Assembly: GCF_016545825.1 (NCBI RefSeq)
Contig: NC_052616.1
Coordinates: 42,019,529-42,083,528, forward strand
DNA length: 64,000 nucleotides
Direction of reading: 5' to 3'
Source of the DNA: Eucalyptus grandis
Taxonomy: Eukaryota; Streptophyta; Magnoliopsida; Myrtales; Myrtaceae
The notes under the pieces were generated by a model, which was given only the letters and a program-made list of their open reading frames with translations, was not told the origin of the DNA and made no database searches. A program made the position numbers and the translations under genes. Position 1 is the stretch's first letter. Every line of letters starts with the position of its first letter. Below, in pieces: positions 34,219 to 46,040 of the stretch.

Positions 34219-34560
34219 TGTTGATACCTAAAAATTTTGGTTAAACATTCAGTGATAAATTGCATAGAAAATTAGGGATTAAAATTCTGCCTCTAAAAAA
34301 GATAGTATAATTAAATTGCATAGCATATAGACATTAGGAGCATTTGCATTGATAGTGATAGAATTTATTGAAACATATTTCCTTAAAGAGGAAGGAGGAG
34401 GAGGAGAAGGAGGAGAAGAAGCAGGGGCGAGCAGGGCCGGCCGACCCGGCCCCTCCTTCCTTTCCTCCCCACCTGGGCCGGGCCCCTTCTTTCTCTTTCC
34501 CTTTCTCTACGGCCCAGCCCTTTCTTTTTCCTCTCCTTCTTGGCGCAGGCCCCTCCCCGC

Positions 34561-34586
34561 GTCTCTCTCTCTCTCTCTCTCTCTCC
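34561..34586. repeat. (TC)n microsatellite
   Basis: About 13 TC dinucleotides. Confidence 0.95.
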
Positions 34587-35077
34587 CGCGCGAACAGAAG
34601 CAACAAAGCAGAAGAAGGATCTGCAACGCGGAGGGCGGCAGCCCCGATTTCAGAAAGCTCCAGTCTCCCTGCAACGTCCTCAGGCGACGTCCAGCACTAG
34701 CCCCTGCCCGGCGTTGAAGAAGTCTCACCGCCATTTCCAGCAATTGTTGGTGTCGGTGGTCAGCAGCCTCGGTCTAGATCCAACGTCATCCATACACGTA
34801 AGAGAAAAAGGACTGTTCATCATTCTTGGGGTTCTCCGGTACCGCCCGAGATTGCTTGTCCTTGTTCACTGGTGTGGTTTAACTTCTTGGCGCTGTTGCT
34901 GCTCTCGTCCAGCGGTCTGGTTTGCTTTCTCGTTGATATTCTCGAGGCCTTATGGCCGGTGTTGATCTCTGGCTACTGTTTTTCTACGAACCCCATCGCT
35001 GCCACCCTCACCAGTCCCTACGCTTGCTGCCGGCTTGTCCATTGCGCGCCCCTACCTCACTTTGCACAGCCCGTCAC

Positions 35078-35731
35078 TGTTGGTAATTTGTTTATAAAAC
35101 AAATGAAGAGGTGCCTTGTCCCACATCGAAAAGATGTGAGTGCGCACGTGGACGAGATTTGGCACTAACCAACAATCGTTAATTTTATTTATTGAAAATT
35201 CAGATTTATTTATATATATATATAATTAATTATAAAGTTTTGTTGAAACAATGCGACTGTTCACGAAAAGTTACAATTATTTTTTATTTATTTAATTCCG
35301 AATTTCTTATGTCTTTTCAACGTAACCTTTGAGACATACTTTGTTCATTTTACAACCTTTCCCGAAAGGTTGTCTTTGTTCTTTTTGCAACTTTTTTGAA
35401 GGGTTGCCTCTATTCGAAAGACATATATAAGTACATTTGTTTTGAGATCAAATGATTATCTTCTTCCATTTTTTCATTTTCTTTTCGAGAGAAACTACAG
35501 CCATTATTTCAAATTGTTTCCCATGAGAGACCCTGGAGAAATACTAGAATTGATATCTAGTATTCTCACTTGAGACTTTGTTGTATCCTGGAGGAAATTT
35601 GCCGGTGACCATTAGCAACGTAGTGGGGCAAATAAATCCTTAAATAAAGTGATATCACGCCTCAAAGTCCGACTTGATTACTCGATCCGACTTCATTGTT
35701 CAACCCAATTTGAAGCCACATATTTCCAACA
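35078..35731 (+). repeat. 5' LTR of the 35-kb copia-type element
   Basis: TG...CA ends with short inverted tgttgg/ccaaca, next to target duplication GTCAC. Confidence 0.9.
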
Positions 35732-36070
35732 ATTTTAAGGATTTATCTGCGTAACAATGGAGTCAGAGTTGATCAAAGTCATAAGTCTAGATGTGGTGAA
35801 ACAAGATCGCACGAGCAAGAGAGGTGAAGTTGCTGGAAAGCCATTTACAATGTAGAGTGCGCTGACCAGGATGTGGGACTTCATTGCCAGGGAAATATGG
35901 ATCCTTTTTTCGCTGCCTCCTTCGCTCTAATTGTTGCCGCACTTTTATAGATCCCAATATTATATTATTTGATGGCATCAATATTCTTAGCACTGAATGG
36001 GAACACTGCAATGTTTCTTCGGATTTCGTCTCTTGGTTATTTTGTGCATTAGTGCAGGATATCTTCTTTG

Positions 36071-36382
36071 ATGGGGAAACGGTGGTTCATCGGGGAATGG
36101 GTCATTTATCATGCCTGAATTGGAGTGTAGCGCTGATTCATCTACGACAACAATAGCGAGGATGACATAGACGACATAATCGAGTCCCTTGCCAACGTCG
36201 ATTACAACATTTCGAAGCACGTGAAGCCGTAGATTAAGACGCAAGAAGCCAAGTTTGCCCATTGAGCGATGCAGGCACCAAAAACAAGCGAGTGGGTTGG
36301 GTTCATCGACGTGGACAAGTTCTTTCACTTGCCAACGGGTCTGCTCCTGGATGGCTTCCGTGCTCGTCGGCGTCGGCCATAG
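36071..36382 (+). pseudogene. Captured GT92 (DUF23) glycosyltransferase fragment
   Basis: One continuous frame (codon start 36095) reads EWVIYHA, then YDNNSEDDIDDIIESL near 36143, NISKHVKP, IKTQEAKFAH and EWVGFIDVDKFFHLPTG. This is the core of plant GT92/DUF23 proteins, including the DxD-type DVD at 36308-36316. Five in-frame stops interrupt it, at about 36116, 36128, 36134, 36230 and 36275, mostly where family members have Arg, Gln, Trp or Cys. Each is explainable by one transition. The fragment covers perhaps a quarter of a usual GT92 protein and ends at a stop at 36380-36382. It sits inside the retrotransposon, so it is a captured piece and not a gene. Confidence 0.8.
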
Positions 36383-37625
36383 TTTCAAAAGAGCTCAAAG
36401 CATTCTGCTTCATGGCTGAGAACCTAAAGAGACTGGATCTCGATCGAGACCTTTCTGTTGGCCACGACTCCGATCGTCAATGATAACCGAAGCGTTTGTC
36501 ATCAATCCAATTGCCAATCTATTAAGGTCAGTTCACGGACTCGGCGACTTCCGACAAGGCCCTTCGGTGCCTTATCCGTTTTAGTCCAATTTCGCCGGTG
36601 CCGCTCTAGTCGCTCCCCAACAATCATGATGGTTTTGTTTTCGAATTCTCCCTGTTTCCACCTTGTTCAAAGATTCGAGCAGTTTTCGGATCCGCCGGAG
36701 AACCAATCTTGGCAATTCCTTCCTCTGCATGAGGGTTTTGTGATGGTTTAAGCGGTTTTCTTTCTCCTCTCCTCGTACCTTTCCCCAAACTGGGAATTAC
36801 TCGTAATTCGGCTTTTCCATTCTTGAGTTTCAAGTCTTGACATTTTCTGACTGTCCATCGATATTTTCTTTGATGTTACCTTACGCGAGGTCTCTATGCC
36901 GCTCTACGGACTTGGTCGAGCAGTGGCTCGATGTGGTCGACTCATACAGAGTACAACAATGAGATGGCTATTGGAGAGGATATTCGGCCCTTTAACGCTC
37001 CCCTGCACGGAGGATCAGGCGAAGTGGGAGCCTCCGCTTCGCAAAGGTCACCCATCGTGGCCAGAAATTTTGGATCCCAATTTGAAGCGTGGAAATAAGA
37101 TGCTTCAATTGCGTGTGTGAAAAGTGAGCGAAACTGAATCATATGTGGAGGACAGGGAAATCAGGATATCATCCAAGAACCGAGTGGTTTCGGCCACCAC
37201 TATTTTAAGTCTTCCTATGGCTCCATCTACATTGTCACCGAATGATAGTATGGTGGATGTGTTTTGAACTCCTCTATCTCATTGGATCCGGTACATGGAT
37301 CTGATCTTCCTGTGGTTGATCAATCTATATCTCTCAGTGCATCTGGATGCAAGGCCCAGGCATTGCATCAGGAGCAAAGTGAGGCTGGTGATCAAGATGA
37401 CAGTATGGTCGAGGATGGAGAATTTGTTCACAAGAGGCCATCTCGAAGTCACGATGGGCATTTGTTAGTGATTCACGGAGTCTTATCTGTGCATCTGATG
37501 ATGAAGAAATGATACTGGAGAATAGAGCATTGGTCACAAAGAGGTCAAAGAGAGTGGGGAGTTTCTTCCAGAAGGCAAATGTTGGGTCATTCATGGATGT
37601 TTTGGAGGATTACTTGAGAATGTAC
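36383..37625 (+). pseudogene. Further host-gene-like sequence inside the retrotransposon, unrecognised
   Basis: The composition is less A/T-rich than usual here, and gene-like frames are joined by small shifts. Examples: SISLDPVHGSDLPVVDQS (about 37268), EDGEFVHKRPSRSHDG (about 37411) and, after a shift, VGSFFQKANVGSFMDVLE (about 37556), ending in TGA near 37627. 36510-36890 looks like leader or intron sequence. I do not recognise the protein. Whether this belongs to the same donor gene as the GT92 piece is unknown. Confidence 0.4.
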
Positions 37626-38600
37626 TGAGGTATTACTTTTTGCTTATCAGCTTATATGCTAAGGTATGCGATATTTTCATCTCCATGTTTAGCACGTAAA
37701 CTTCTACACTATTTTTCATTGAGGGTTTCATACTTGCTCTTAGTCTTTAGTCATCTTTTGGCGTGTGTGTTCAATTCCATGTGTGGGATAATGATAGAAT
37801 TGAAGAGATGCGATATGCCCCTATTTAAGACTTCAGTAACAAAAAAAAAAAAAAAAAAAAATGGTACGCATGTGTATGCTTGAGCTATTGATCGTTGTAG
37901 GTGGTTGACCAAGAAAGGTGAGTTCAATCACAACTCATTACGAGATTGACACGAGCGTGTGAATTTTGAACTAGAACTGGAAGGTGTCTATAGAATTTTG
38001 GTATCATGTGATTGAGCTAGACTTTCGGCCTTGATTCGTTTCATGCTTTAGTATTTTTGAGTCATGCATTCAAGCACAAGATTAATTGGAATCAACTTGA
38101 TTGTTTGATGTCCTGGATTAATATGTGCACAAATGTTTATGTTATTATGGGCTTATGCAAACACATAAGCAGTGGCATGAAAATTCGATTCAATCATATT
38201 TTCTAATGGTTTCAAGCATAATAATGTTAAATTTATGGTTTTGCCATTGCGTACAAGCTGATGAAGAAATGAGGTATGGCTCTGATTATACCTTTTAGAA
38301 GATTCGGATTATTTGATGTTGTTGATTCCATTCCTAGAATTGCTGGTATCTTCTTTTTGCCTCTCTCAATTCCAGTTTATGCACTTTTGATACCTCGATA
38401 CTTAATTCGCTTGCATTTACTGAATTTTTAGAGAATATTCTTACATGCATGGGATGATATGTAGTGCTCTCTATTTATGGAGGCAATCTGGAGATATTGA
38501 ATGGTTTTTTTTTTTTTGGTGTCCCTTGTTTGGTTCTAATGTGTTCTATTTGCTGTCCTTGCCCCTCATAGATTTGATTATAAGGAATAGCATAAATGAG
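37626..38600 (+). other. Interior of the element, A/T-rich, intron- or UTR-like
   Basis: No coding similarity. An A20 run lies at 37842-37861 and T-runs elsewhere. It might be intron or 3' UTR of captured host DNA, or retroelement filler. Confidence 0.35.
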
Positions 38601-38639
38601 CCAAGAGAGTAGAATTGCATTGGTTTTCTATTTTGATGT

Positions 38640-39530
38640 ATGTATTTCATTGAGCGACAATGCATAGTTTTGATTGGATGCCTCATGAAATATTCTTGTG
38701 GTGGGGGTATCCGAAGGGGACTTGAAGTCATTGAGACTAAGAAGTATCTAGCTTTCATTTTCAAAATGAAATATTTAGGAGAAGTAGATACTATCTTAAG
38801 TATTAAAATTAAAAATAGTGGGGTTATTCTTTGAGCTAAAGTGATTACACGGAGAAGATGTTGCATAGATTTAAACATCTTGTTTTCAAATATATGAGTA
38901 CTCCATTTGATTCCTGGTGGAGAGTTTTTAATGTGAGTGATATTGGTTTTTGATGTATGCGATACATTATACTAGACCTGATATTACTTTTTGTATATGC
39001 AAGTTGAGTAAATACTAATAATCCAATATAGAACATTAGAGAGTTATCTTATTGTTCTATAATAATTCGGCTATATTAGAAAGATATACCGATGCTAGTT
39101 GGATTGCAAGTGTGAGAGATAAACAATCCACTAATGGATTAACTTTCACATTACGTGAATGTGTTGTTTCTTGGGGGAGCAAGAAACAAATGTGCATAAT
39201 TCACTCAACTATGGAATTTGAATTGTTGCTTTAGCAAAATTTGGGAAAGAGGCTAAATGGGCTATGAATTTGTTGTTGAATATCAATTCATGGCTTAGTC
39301 CTATAGCTCCTATTTCTATCCACTGTGATAGTTAGGCTACTTTGGTAAAAGCTTATAATAGCACCTATAATGGTAAGTCTTAGACATATTAATCTAAGAC
39401 ATGAGTATATGAGACAATTGATTAAAGATGGTACCATAACAATTGTTTACGTGAGGTCAAGTAATAATTTTGCCAATCCTTTGACGAAGGCTTTACCAAA
39501 ACATATGGTAATAATGACCTCATAAGAAAT
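38640..39530 (+). pseudogene. Decayed copia RT 3' end and RNase H
   Basis: In shifting plus-strand frames: ETKKYLAFIFKMKYLGEVD at about 38730, YTDASWIASV...KQSTNGLTFTL at about 39076-39160 (RNase H), and YVRSSNNFANPLTKALP at about 39450, the typical copia C-terminus. Multiple stops. Same strand as the LTR orientation, so it belongs to this element. Confidence 0.8.
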
Positions 39531-40124
39531 GGGGCTGAAACCCTTTAATTGAAATCACCAATAATAGTAACCCGACCTTTTTCTAGAACATCACTAGTTA
39601 CAAGGTTTAATGGGTAAGAACAAGTTATTGAATATGATTGTTTGATACTGACGTAGCCCTGATATGAGAAGTTAGTATCGTCTGTTACGTTTTGTAGGCT
39701 GAATTGAATTCTTAATGAAGTATGATACAAGTTTATAGTGTGTTGATCGTAACAGAAACACATAGTAGATACTTCACCTATATGAGCTTAGAAGTGGTGC
39801 CGCTTCTTACGAAAGTTAGGGTTGCTTTCTAGAGAGTTCATGAAACAGGATCAAGCACAAGGCCATAATAGTGCAAAGTAATATAGAACTTCTCGCTGAG
39901 ACAAGAGGTTAGTGTATGTGTGGTATGTCCGGTTCTATTATATAAAAGTACAAGTTTAAAGCCGAGCTACTTGTCACTTTGATAGAGCTTTGAGATGCTT
40001 GCACTAAGTAAAGGTTTAACTCGAAAGAGACCTTTATGTATGTATATTAATCTCACGGAAATTTTGGCTGTATATTTCTAACGTTTTATTTTTTGTTTTT
40101 GTTTTATAAACAAAAGTCGGGGAT
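39531..40124 (+). other. 3' untranslated part of the copia-type element
   Basis: Non-coding sequence between the RNase H relic and the 3' LTR, ending in the purine-rich caaaagtcggggat. Confidence 0.6.
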
Positions 40125-40773
40125 TGTTGGTAATTTGTTTATAAAACAAATGAAGAGGTGCCTTGTCCCACATCGAAAAGATATGAGTGCGCACGTGGAC
40201 GAGATTTGGCACTAACCAACAATCGTTAATTTTATTTATTGAAAATTCAGATTTATTTATATATATATAATTAATTATAAAGTTTTGTTGAAACAATGCG
40301 ACTGTTCACGAAAAGTTACAATTATTTTTTATTTATTTAATTCCGAATTTCTTATGTCTTTTCAACGTAACCTTTGAGATATACTTGTTCATTTTACAAT
40401 CTTTCCCGAAAGGTTGTCTTTGTTCTTTTGCAACTTTTTTGAAGGGTTGCCTCTATTCGAAAGACATATATAAGTACATTTGTTTTGAGATCAAATGATT
40501 ATCTTCTTCCATTTTTTCATTTTCTTTCGAGAGAAACTACAGCCATTATTTCAAATTGTTTCCCATGAGAGACCCTGGAGAAATACTAGAATTGATATCT
40601 AGTATTCTCACTTGAGAGTTTGTTGTATCCTGGAGGAAATTTGCCGGTGACCATTAGCAACGTAGTGGGGCAAATAAATCCTTAAAGAAAGTGATATCAC
40701 GCCTCAAAGTCCGACTTGATTACTTGATCCGACTTCATTGTTCAACCCAATTTGAAGCCACATATTTCCAACA
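40125..40773 (+). repeat. 3' LTR of the 35-kb copia-type element
   Basis: Near-identical partner of 35078-35731, followed by GTCAC. Confidence 0.9.
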
Positions 40774-40778
40774 GTCAC

Positions 40779-41402
40779 TTCACGTCACTACCCATCACCA
40801 ATGACTTGCCGCTGCCCTCATTGTCTGGCGGTCGCGCTCATGGCCAACCCAGCAAAAACAGCCGTGGTCAGTCCTCCGCATTCTTAGCATCCCTGGAGCA
40901 GTATCCAGCACTCCCAGCAATCCCGGCAATCTCCGGCCCTCTTTGTGTCATTGCCGCTGCCTGAAGTTCCCAGTTCAGCACTACCGTCGTCTCTTTCCAC
41001 CATAATCATTATCATATTTCCTTGTCGGCGTCCAGCACTCATAAGTAGAGTTCTTCATTCATGGCACGAGAGGTGCCAATCGGTGGCCCAAAAGAAGCAA
41101 TTGGTCAGAAGGACAAGAAGACCGAAGTGAGCGTGATTGGACCAAGTGGAAGATTCAGCGTGCCGCCGGTTCCTTGGGATCTTGTGTAGCACGATCGACA
41201 AAGCGGGATTCAACGTAGAGAGTAGAGAACATTCCAACGTGAAGCGGGAAGCGACGGAACAAAAACAAGAGAAGACTGACTCGGTGAAAGAGGGATCGGT
41301 CCAGCGGAGAGCACAAGTTCTCACCCTGAACTACTTGCCGTGACGTTGTCCCTCACCGACGGTCACACCAAGAACTTGCAGCCATGACCCATTGACAACG
41401 CC
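40779..41402 (+). other. Continuation of 34.2-35.0 kb sequence after the insertion
   Basis: GC-richer DNA interrupted by the copia-type element at GTCAC. It has gene-like composition, but no protein I recognise; it is assigned to the possible Tat-like LTR. Confidence 0.35.
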
Positions 41403-42547
41403 TAGATCTATCAAATAGATGAGTCAGGTTCGGTTTGGGTCGGGTCATAAATGGTTCGACCCAAATTGACTCATGAACCTTTTTACGACCTATTTATCAT
41501 TAATATAAATTTATTGACCCATACCCAATCCATATTGCTAAAATACTTCCATATTTAACTAAATATAGAAAAAATTATTTCTTATGATTTAAAAAAAAAA
41601 TATATTGTTAAAACACTCCCATACAATTACAAAATTAATGGATTAATTTTAAAATTGAGGCTTCATTTATTTCACACAAAAAATGAGGTATTTCTAGAAA
41701 TGATAATATTTTTTAGTGTTTAGTTGAAATTTGAAAATAAATTAAAAATATTTTCCAATTGGTATAGAAAATCTTATTTAATTTTCTGTGCACTCATTTT
41801 AAGTATTTTTATTTTTATTTATTTTTTAAAAATGGAATTTTTTCAATATTTTTATTTTTTCTTCTTCTTTTCCTCCTTCTTCACCCAATCACTGGCCATG
41901 ACAGACATGGCTAGAAACAGGCAAGCTCTAGCCTCATCACAGGATGGTGATGCTTGAGCTCACAAGATTCTGACAAGTTAAGCCTCGCTGGCCTTGGGCA
42001 AGGCTCCACTTGACCAAATTCAGAGAGGTTGAGTCTCACCTTGATGTCGGTGAGCTTGAGTCTTGCTAGATCAGTGAGGCTCGAGCCTTAGGCTCGCCTC
42101 ATCAAGCAAGCTCTCAAGCCTCATCGGTTTAGTGAGACTCGTGGCTTGCCCTAGGCTAGCGAGCTTGGCTCACCAAATCTGCAAGCTTGAGCTCACCTCG
42201 GGCCGACGTGGCATCGACCTTGCCCGATTGAGCTTGTTGGTGCGATTGGGTGGGGCCACAAAGCCCTCACCAACCGGCGAGGGTTGGCTACTGGACTTCT
42301 TAGGAAAAAAAGTAGAAGAAAGAAAGAAAGAAAAAAAAATAAAAATAAAAATGATTAAAACTATTCAAAGAGGATGATATATCCTTAATGGGTTATAAAT
42401 GGGTTTAAAGACAAATCCATTTATAATCCATTTATCATTACACTTACATACAACCCAAATTCATTAGCAACCCATTTATTAAAACTTAACTAACCTATAT
42501 ACGACCCATCTTATTGAATATTGGTTCAACCCATTTTGACACCTCTA
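41403..42547. mobile_element. hAT-like MITE with decayed core repeats
   Basis: The arms are inverted copies: gggtcgggtcataaatgg...gacccatacccaat at the left, and aatgggttataaatggg...ttggttcaacccatttt at the right, ending gacacctcta. Flanks acaacgcc (41395-41402) and atgatgcc (42548-42555) match at 5 of 8, the three differences being transitions. The centre (41890-42290) has gagctt/gcctcg repeats between pyrimidine-rich and purine-rich borders. No transposase. Confidence 0.65.
41890..42290. repeat. Core repeats related to 530-925 (decayed)
   Basis: Repeated words such as gcaagcttgagctcacctcg, ttgctagatcagtgaggctc and gcctcgctggcc correspond to gcgagctcgagctcgcc and gccagatccggcgaggc in the first MITE, with C-to-T and G-to-A changes. 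Confidence 0.6.
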
Positions 42548-44450
42548 ATGATGCCCGCTTGCCCCAACCTCCTTGTTTTGCCCTGCCATCTCAATTTTGT
42601 AGGTTCTCCAGCAAGGCATCACCGGCAGTCACTCGCAAAAACCATCACCACCGTGTCGTCACGGTCTAGCAACCATTGGCCGAGACACTACCAAGCACCA
42701 CTGTGAGCCCCCTCGTCCACAATTCAACCCAATTCCGTCCCAGATAACGTGCATCCATATTAGGTAACGATGTGATCGGAGCTGATTTGAATATCTAATT
42801 GCTAATTTAGGAATGATTTTGTTATCTAATTGTGATATTTAAGATTTTAGGGATTATCCAATTTGGGCGTTATTGATAATAGTCAATTTAATTACTAATT
42901 TGATCTATTAAGATTTCGGATAATTTTTTAATTACTTTGACTTAATATTGGATATGTTTTGCCTAGAGATTGTGATAATATTTAATTTAACTACATTGGA
43001 TTATTTTTTAGATTATCATAATCTTTAATTTGAAATCTTTGTGGATTGTGCTTGCGTATTAGGTAAGTCTTTATCTTTAATATAGATAACTGTCATATTT
43101 TGAAAATATCAAAAACCCAAAATTGCATTGCATATCATGTAGATTATAATCGATTTCTATATAAGATTGTGCGATAGGGTAATTTAGATATTTTCCTAAT
43201 TGAATTAAAATTGCATTTTTAGATAATATCTAGGTTAGATCAAGTATCTAGATAGAATTGCATGCTACAATGGGTTTATAATATAAGATAGGATTTAGGT
43301 TAGTTTATTCCCCAACTTAAATTAGATAACATTTCACTTTAGATAGATTTTTATTTTTATTACTTTTCAATTACAAATTCTAATTGAAAATCCCAAAAAA
43401 ATATCATTTGCATGTCATATAAATTAGTTGCATTACACTCATGTCATATGCCATATCAGTTTAGGTCATGTCATTAACTCATGTCATATATGTACGTTGT
43501 TTGATTTTAGGTTAATTTAATTAAAATCACATGCCATGTTAAGGTAGTCGCCTGTTAAATTTTTCTGTCATTAGAATTAGGATATGTATATCCTCATTTT
43601 TCTACGTCATTACATTTAGAATCATTGCATTGCATGCATTGCATAAAATGTAGTTTCCATTGAACAAGAGAAAACAAAAATAGTTGGTTAGAATCGTGTG
43701 TTAATTAGAAATCACATAGAGTTTGAATATGCATTTTCTCAAATTAATCTTGCAGATGCATATGTTGCTTTGAGGTAAGTACTATTCCCTTTCCTTGTAA
43801 TTTACTGACTATTTTAATTATTGGGTGTTTCATTAATGTGTACACACTCGTATGATCACATCACATATGAGTGAATATGTTAAAATGAATTCGATCTATC
43901 TACTCAATATTTTTTTTTATAAGAAAAAGGGTAACGAACAGCATTAGAGAAATTTATTATAACCAAATACTCGTACACACAATTTCTTGTTCGTAGAAGT
44001 AAAGTAATTCTCTCGTTACTTTATTGGGTTTTTTAATTGGCCCACCGAAAAATAGATTAATGATGACTCCATTTAAGAACCCTCATAATGTCAATTTGAC
44101 TTAATATCGAATACCTAACGTTGCGCATAGAGTTTAGGAGAGCCCACGCCTAATCGAGTGCCTTAAGCATTTTAGGCAATACCTTTAAACCTATGTCTTT
44201 TCCTTCGGACAAAAAATGTAAGTTGTGACAATAGTCCAAATTAAAGGAGGCCTAACAATCAATTGACCCTCACCTAGGGCAGTACTGACAAGTAGCCACG
44301 ATCTTTAACACGAAAAATTCAATCATTCCCAAGCAAATCACACAAGAATCTTTCAAGGCTCTAATACAAAATGTCTGCCCAAAAAACCACATAAAGAAGC
44401 ACAATTGATAAGTATTCATAGAATGCGTGTCGTGTGTAAAAAAGGGGGGT
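42548..44450. other. Mostly A/T-rich retroelement-type sequence, no gene
   Basis: 42780-43800 is unusually A/T-rich with repeated words (catgtcat, ttgcattgcat), as in long LTRs. 44060-44230 resembles the start of an internal region after the LTR end. No coding sequence. Confidence 0.4.
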
Positions 44451-44454
44451 AAGT

Positions 44455-45075
44455 ACTAATAAAAGTCCTAAATATATTGTATCCGTGTCAATTCAGCCAT
44501 AAACCTTTAATTATATCAATTAAGTTGTAAACATTTTCACTCTTTGCCAATTGAATTCATTCAGCCAAATTTGGCTGGAAATCGCTAATATGGATGTCGA
44601 CTTTTTTTATGTGGCACGGCCAATGCAAACTTTTGAACACTTTTAAATTTTTAATTTTTTTTTCTTTTCCTTTTTCTTCTTCCAAACCCGGCGAGCCACT
44701 GACCAACCTTTGTTGGTCATAAGGAAGGGCTAGTCGACCCTCGCCTAGATTTGGCAATGGCTATGAAGCCCTCATTATTCACAAGGAAGCGTTGCGGCCC
44801 TCACTAGTTGACACCAATAGTTGACGAGAGTCGGCCGACCCTCGTTAGACTTGATAGAAAAAAAAAGGAAAAGAAAGAAAAATATAATATATGAAAAATC
44901 AATTTATTAAAATTAAAATAGTATATAAAAAATTTGTCCATGTAAGGTCAACCGTCCTATGTGACACTACCGAGTCCATGTTAGTAACATACGGGCAAAA
45001 TCAATTAGAAAGACTACATTGGCAAATCATTAAAAAATCACAAGTGTAACAAATTTAGGACTTTTCCGGTAATTT
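44455..45075. mobile_element. Foldback MITE with third copy of the core
   Basis: Inverted ends: aaaagtcctaaatatattg at the left, caaatttaggacttttcc at the right. The core (44690-44850) lies between a T/C-rich and an A/G-rich border. Target duplication not resolved. A half-copy of this element is at 33425-33720. Confidence 0.65.
44690..44850. repeat. Core related to 530-925 and 41890-42290
   Basis: Contains cccggcgagccactgacc, gaccctcgcctagatttggc and gagagtcggccgaccctcg. The middle phrase lines up with cctcgccggatctgggcg of the first MITE. Confidence 0.55.
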
Positions 45076-45591
45076 TCTCAAGATAAAAGAGTTAAGCCAT
45101 AGAAAAATATTTCTCCAATGGTGGTACGGTTCCAAATTGTTGCCTACTCCATTCTTTAAATCTTTTTTGGCGTTGTGTGCCCAATGCACTGGTTGAAAGC
45201 CGGATTACAACTATTGGAAGATTTGGAGACCAACTTTACGTACACTCTCAATGCTACAAAGATACTTTATCTCAACTATATCTCTCTAATACAATGTTTT
45301 TCACTCTAATAATTTATTGCAAAGTTATTACAAGAGGCTAGCGTCGTGCTTTGCTTCGGATGTGTGCATCGGACACTTTTACTAAAGTACGAGTGTCTTA
45401 TTTGTGATAATTAAGCTCAATAAACGGCTATATTTTTCTACCATTATTCCTTCCGGGTGCCTGCTCAAGCTTCTTTGGTCATACGAACAATGGCTAGAAT
45501 GGATTGATCTTTTCAGGAAAAATATTCGACTGCCCGAACTCTGGTTGCAGTGCTTCTATTACCTTCAGAATTGCAGACATCTACTTGTAAC
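45076..45591. other. Intergenic, nothing recognised
   Basis: A 78-codon frame at 45404-45640 has no family resemblance. No repeat identified. Confidence 0.35.
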
Positions 45592-46040
45592 TAGGGGTGA
45601 GCAACAGTCCAATTCCCACCCAAGAATTGGATTGAACTAGTCAGTTTTACGTGATTCCCATAAGTATTATTCGGTTTGATTCCCAATAGTCGATGTGGGA
45701 TCTCACATTTAGGCTCTATTTATCTTAAAAAGTAAAAAGGCAACATGTTTCCTTCCTTATAGATAGAGATGGAATCTCAAGTTTGGCTTGATTTTTTTTT
45801 TTTTTTTTTTTTTTTCACTTTTAGTCGTCCTCAAAAGATGTTTAACATCGATTTGCAAGGAAAATACATACTACCTATTTTGCTTTTAAACCATTAGAGA
45901 ACAAAAGGTAGATAGTTGTGCTTAGTCCTTGTTCTTGAGAACTGGATCGGACTGATTGGTTCTAGAACAATTCCAAAATTTTGGAATCAGGAGCCATAGG
46001 TTTCCAGTTAAGCCAAGGACCGATCCACCCATAAACCGAT
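45592..46040. mobile_element. Possible hAT-like MITE
   Basis: Left end ctaggggtgagcaac, right part ccgatcaccactac, with inverted interior words (ggttctagaac, ccaattcccacc). Target duplication not resolved. A T-run lies at 45791-45815. Confidence 0.5.

Larger units (their letters stand above)
35078..40773 (+). mobile_element. Copia-type non-autonomous retrotransposon carrying host gene sequence
   Basis: LTRs 35078-35731 (654 bp) and 40125-40773 (649 bp) have TGTTGG...CCAACA ends. A perfect 5-bp target duplication GTCAC flanks the element (35073-35077 and 40774-40778). The LTRs differ by about 8 substitutions and 4 small indels by eye (near 99 percent identity). A purine-rich tract lies before the 3' LTR (40111-40124). 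A PBS-like tggagtcagagt (35758-35769) is 9 of 12 to the tRNA-Met site but 26 nt inside the LTR. The 3' interior keeps decayed RT and RNase H; gag, protease and integrase are not visible, and host-like DNA occupies 35880-38600. Confidence 0.9.
34219..44060 (+). mobile_element. Possible large Ty3 (Tat-like) LTR, split by nested insertions
   Basis: Starts tgttgatacct at 34219. A purine/pyrimidine and GC-rich segment follows (34390-34600). The sequence resumes at 40779 after the copia insertion and at 42548 after a hAT-like MITE. It ends near gcccaccgaaaaatagattaatgatgactcc (44040-44068), which resembles the LTR end and PBS junction of Tat-group elements. Removing the nested elements leaves about 3 kb, a plausible LTR size. 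No matching second LTR or pol is in the window, so this is tentative. Confidence 0.4.
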
